From the NCBI GenBank assembly GCA_037833965.1, contig AP031355.1, forward strand, positions 335,501 to 399,500: 64,000 bases of DNA, given 5' to 3'. This stretch comes from Marchantia polymorpha subsp. ruderalis (taxonomy: Eukaryota; Streptophyta; Marchantiopsida; Marchantiales; Marchantiaceae). Within the stretch, counting starts at the first letter, position 1, and every line of letters starts with the position of its first letter. The position numbers were made by a program, and so were the translations under genes. Under the pieces are notes generated by a model, which was given only the letters and a program-made list of their open reading frames with translations, made no database searches and was not told the DNA's origin. This document shows positions 60,967-64,000 of this stretch, piece after piece.

Positions 60967-62582
60967 ATGAAGGTAGTTCTTTGGTCTTGTTGTCAAGCAT
61001 TTTCGACGGGAGTTTCCAGGAAGGCTGACAAGAAAGAGTTGATTGACTCTTGTGACAAGCATTTTGGTAATTTCTGTCAACGTTGGATCAAGCACAAGCA
61101 AGATAAGTTGGACTTCTTTCGAGGCGAGGTATGCAATTCTTTTTTTGGCAAGTTTTTTTTTTCTATTTGCATTGTTTATTTCAAATTGAATTCAAGTAGA
61201 CTTCCACAAATAATTTGAGATTTATTATGTTCAGATTGCAATAACCGTATATATGTTGCAGAATTGACAGTTTGAGTTGTGTGTCTAGATTATTAAGGGG
61301 TATTTCGACCAAAAGATATATTCTCTAATGACGGGAGAGGATATAGGAGAATTGGAGGAACCTCCAGTGATTTTGAGGGCCATGAGACTCGTATGCAAGA
61401 ATTTCCTTCCAGGTTGGAACATGTTGAGAATTCCAGAGTTTTCAAATTTTGTCTTTGATCATCTTGACGAACTACTGGATCCATGTAGGAGAAAGGCACA
61501 GTTTGTAGATTCTATTCAAGAGTGGGTGAAGGGAGAGCACGCCAAAAACAGAAAGAGCAGTCAACGGCGAGGTATGAAGAAGTCAGAGATTGACATTGAC
61601 GAAGTTAAAGCCATGGAAGATTTTGTGGCAATCTTGAGTGCAGATGATAGTTGCAGCGATTTGAAAGCTGAGGCAAAAGAATGGATAGTATTCTGTGGTA
61701 AGTACAGTTGGATTGAACAATCCAACTGGAATCCATCTTTGGAATGTAATGAACGAATAATCTTGAAATTTTTGGATTATCTCTATAGTCCAACGGGCTG
61801 GAAAGCTAAACTTGATCTTGGAGGAACCGTTCTGAGAGGTTGAATGAAGCGCATGGCAGACTTGGATGTCATCCAAGATGAAGAGACGGCTCGGACAAAG
61901 GTCAGACATTCTTACTCCTGACGTAAAGATTTTCCAATTTGTAATGTTTATGTTACAATTACAGATATTGCAGTTTGGATATGATCTAAGAGTATTGTGC
62001 TTGTTATTTTTTTCAGGGTGAGATTTCAAAGTCAGCTCTTGATGAATCAGAGATGTATGGTTCCGTAGAGCTCATACATCCATTTTTTATGTCTGTACAT
62101 ATATCACAGGAAGTTGAAAAGTGGGGAGCGAAGGTTGAAGTCAAGAGGATGGATGCAAAAAAACGAAATCTTTTCTTGGAGTGGGGAGCGAAGTATACGG
62201 CAGACGAACTTTATATGGCAGACGCCTCATATAAGATCCGTGTCAACACACTTGAAAACAAAGGGTCGGTAAAATGGGCTGTTGCTACCAACAAGTGGTG
62301 GAATAAAGTTGAACTGTTTGCAACAGCGATGTCTCTTGTTAAGGATCTTAGCAAAGGACCAGAACGTGATCGCGGCGGGAAACGTGCAAGTAAGATTGTT
62401 CCCAAGCATTTTCTTTGAGCTTTAATTTTAACTGAAATATGTTGTATCAAAATGATAATATCTGCGATTGGGTTGCTGTTATTACAGATAGGAGAACTCG
62501 TTCTTCAGATGGTAACATGGATGTAAGCGTCAAGAGAAAGCCACCTGGTGAGAGGACACGACGTGCTAACATATGGCGATGA
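60967..62582 (+). pseudogene. Unrecognised four-exon gene with one in-frame TGA
   Basis: Exons 60967-61128, 61289-61900, 62017-62389 and 62488-62582 join in phase at GT-AG sites (GAG|GTATGC, AAG|GTCAGA, CAA|GTAAGA). They encode a protein of about 410 residues from MKVVLWSCCQAF to RTRRANIWR. The only break is TGA at 61841-61843 (LRG-stop-MKRMADLD); the frame stays open for 19 more codons to the splice donor and on into the next exon. I do not recognise a domain. It is rich in charged residues with alternating hydrophobic positions. It has a Lys/Arg patch (KNRKSSQRRGMKKS) and a basic C-terminus (KRKPPGERTRR) that could be nuclear signals. A CGA-to-TGA change would explain the stop. It follows MULE C by 1.3 kb and could be a host gene, or cargo if the transposon continues. 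Confidence 0.55.
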
Positions 62583-62999
62583 GTTGAAAGTCGTACGTGG
62601 ACTTCGATACTGGTTAGTTTCACTTACAAAAGTCTTAAATGGCAATTTTCATACTTGTTTTTTTTCCCACTCTACCTAGATATGCTCCAATGTGGCTCAA
62701 AAGAAGTGGTATGGGGTTTTTTCTCCTCATTTCTTCCTTGTAGTTGGTGTACTTGTCCTACTTTCGAAGAGGAGGCGGATAATTATATGTATTTTGAATC
62801 GGTGTTTTAGATCGCTATGCTTTTGCTTCAGTAACCATGGTAGTGTAGTTGCTTCATTCTGGAACTCGAAATCTGCTGATGTCAGTCTGAACTGGATCCT
62901 TAACGTATGGTTATCCTTAACATATTTATAAAATCACCGTTCTTGGATTCTGGGACGGTAGATCAGTATCTGATTATAATTTTGCTTTTTCTGATACAG
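62583..62999. other. Short spacer or intron before the metallothionein-like exon
   Basis: No coding segment is supported. If the exon at 63000 belongs to a complete gene, its Cys-rich first exon should lie here or further left, but no Cys-rich frame is present between 62583 and 62990 on the plus strand. Confidence 0.4.
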
Positions 63000-63069
63000 C
63001 TTTTATGGTGCCAACGAAGGATGCAAGTGCGATGACAAGTCCTCATGCAACCCTTGCAATTGCAAATGA
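63000..63069 (+). pseudogene. Metallothionein-type last exon (orphan)
   Basis: An acceptor (TTTCTGATACAG) ends at 62999. The exon reads FYGANEGCKCDDKSSCNPCNCK and stops with TGA at 63067-63069. The pattern C-x-C-x5-C-x2-C-x-C, with NPCNCK at the very end, is the C-terminal metal-binding block of plant metallothioneins. The family usually has one more Cys in the middle (C-x-C-x3-C-x-C-x2-C-x-C); here that position is Ser, a one-base change from TGC to TCC. Metallothioneins bind Zn and Cu in the cytosol. No N-terminal Cys-rich exon was found upstream, so this is probably a detached or decayed fragment. Confidence 0.6.
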
Positions 63070-64000
63070 GAGAGAACATCTCCAATTTATGCTGTTTATA
63101 TTCCACAAAGTCATCCTCAGTCGACTGAGGATGATGAGCTGTAGCAAAAGTTTTGCAGATCATGTATGTAGTGGCTTTAGGACGCACTCATCACTTTCTG
63201 GAAGTTTGACTGTGCTTTCAGTTGACAGTTCGCAGCTTTAGAGTTTTTGTATCAAAACAAAATTGGAATAGAGCTACATCGTGCACTACACATTAACTTT
63301 TCTGTACACTCGGATTTTTCTACCGTCTCAGACTTATTTGAATTATGAATTTGAAGCCTTGGAGGCTAATTTTGAATCTTTTTGTATTGTGAGATGTCAG
63401 CGTGGTTTTTAGTACCAGTTTGGTTCATGGAAGCTGTAAGTTAGGAGATAGTCAATCTACATGGTGGCACACAGGTCGAAAGCAAAAATATAGGGTCACA
63501 TGAAAGGGAGAGAAACATACTCAACAAATCTAGTTCAATGATAAGAGATACAAAGAAAAGGAATCGGGACTACCTTCTCCATAAAAAGTCATTTCTTGTT
63601 CAAACAATATCCCCCGCCTATTTCTGTGTGTTTATAAACGCAGAGATGTGAGATGTAATTGTGAAACATATAGCTCATTTTGTATTAATTGCTGTCGGAT
63701 GAAGAAACTTACTGTATGTTCCGACCAATTTTAATTGATGTTTGAATTTTTTCATAGATTTGGATCAAACTTCGATTGCGATTCTGCTTTGTATCGCAAT
63801 GTAACTTGATCACTGAACCTGACAACTGACAAAGGAAACATGCATAGCTTGGTAAAACTCCTTAATATGTCACATTTTCATATCACTTGTAGGTGCTCTT
63901 CTCTCATTCGTTGTGTGAAGGAAATGTATTTACCCTCCATTCATTTAAAGGAGCAAGATCTGTTGCCCATATGAGGTCCAGGTAAATATCTGAACTTATT
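63070..64000. other. 3' flank to window end
   Basis: A 24-bp perfect palindrome lies at 63111-63134. Otherwise I see no gene, no transposon end and no repeat. The segment 63600-63660 could be promoter-like but nothing decides it. Confidence 0.4.
63111..63134. repeat. 24-bp perfect palindrome
   Basis: TCATCCTCAGTC is followed directly by its reverse complement GACTGAGGATGA, with no loop. It lies about 40 bp after the metallothionein-like stop codon, in what would be the 3' UTR. Confidence 0.9.

Overview
This 64 kb window looks like nuclear DNA of a land plant, most likely a non-seed plant such as a moss or other bryophyte. Supporting signs are GT-AG spliced genes with small introns, a plant-type mitochondrial ATP synthase subunit g, a CCCH/RRM protein of the RBM26/27 family, a metallothionein-like exon, a chromodomain Ty3/gypsy element, and strongly AT-rich spacers. 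The species assignment is inference; the gene and element calls are read from the sequence.

Layout. 1-8.8 kb: the 3' half of a decayed Ty3/gypsy element (integrase ending in a PHD finger), interrupted in its 3' non-coding part by a complete nested Ty3/gypsy chromovirus at 2099-8294 (two LTRs, PBS, PPT, 5-bp CCAGC target duplication). 8.8-12.2 kb: AT-rich spacer with a diverged ~62-bp minisatellite and a 27-bp-arm hairpin. 12.66-13.89 kb: ATP synthase subunit g (two exons). 16.5-17.3 kb: a non-autonomous DNA transposon with 21-bp inverted repeats. 17.37-23.69 kb and 23.72-29.63 kb: two MULE-type DNA transposons (A on the minus strand, B on the plus strand), head to head, each with its own 10-bp target duplication, both dead. 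29.6-33.4 kb: AT-rich spacer. 34.5-42.6 kb: the RBM26/27-like gene (six coding exons). 45.2-49.4 kb: a badly decayed Ty1/copia element. 54.5-59.7 kb: a third MULE copy (C) whose six-exon, 864-residue transposase gene is open from end to end. 60.97-62.58 kb: an unrecognised four-exon gene with one in-frame TGA. 63.0 kb: an orphan metallothionein-type last exon.

How it fits together. Two ordinary housekeeping genes sit in a landscape built by transposons. The MULE copies form a comparison set: C shows the intact gene structure, and A and B show how copies die (internal deletion between short repeats, lost splice sites, a lost catalytic Asp). The nested chromovirus has nearly identical LTRs but a damaged protease motif, a damaged RT motif, three stops and two frameshifts, so it was probably copied by another element's enzymes. 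The most notable single signal is at its gag-pol junction: a slippery heptamer GGGAAAC in exact gag register, a 7-nt spacer and an 8-bp stem-loop, which is the layout of a -1 programmed frameshift.
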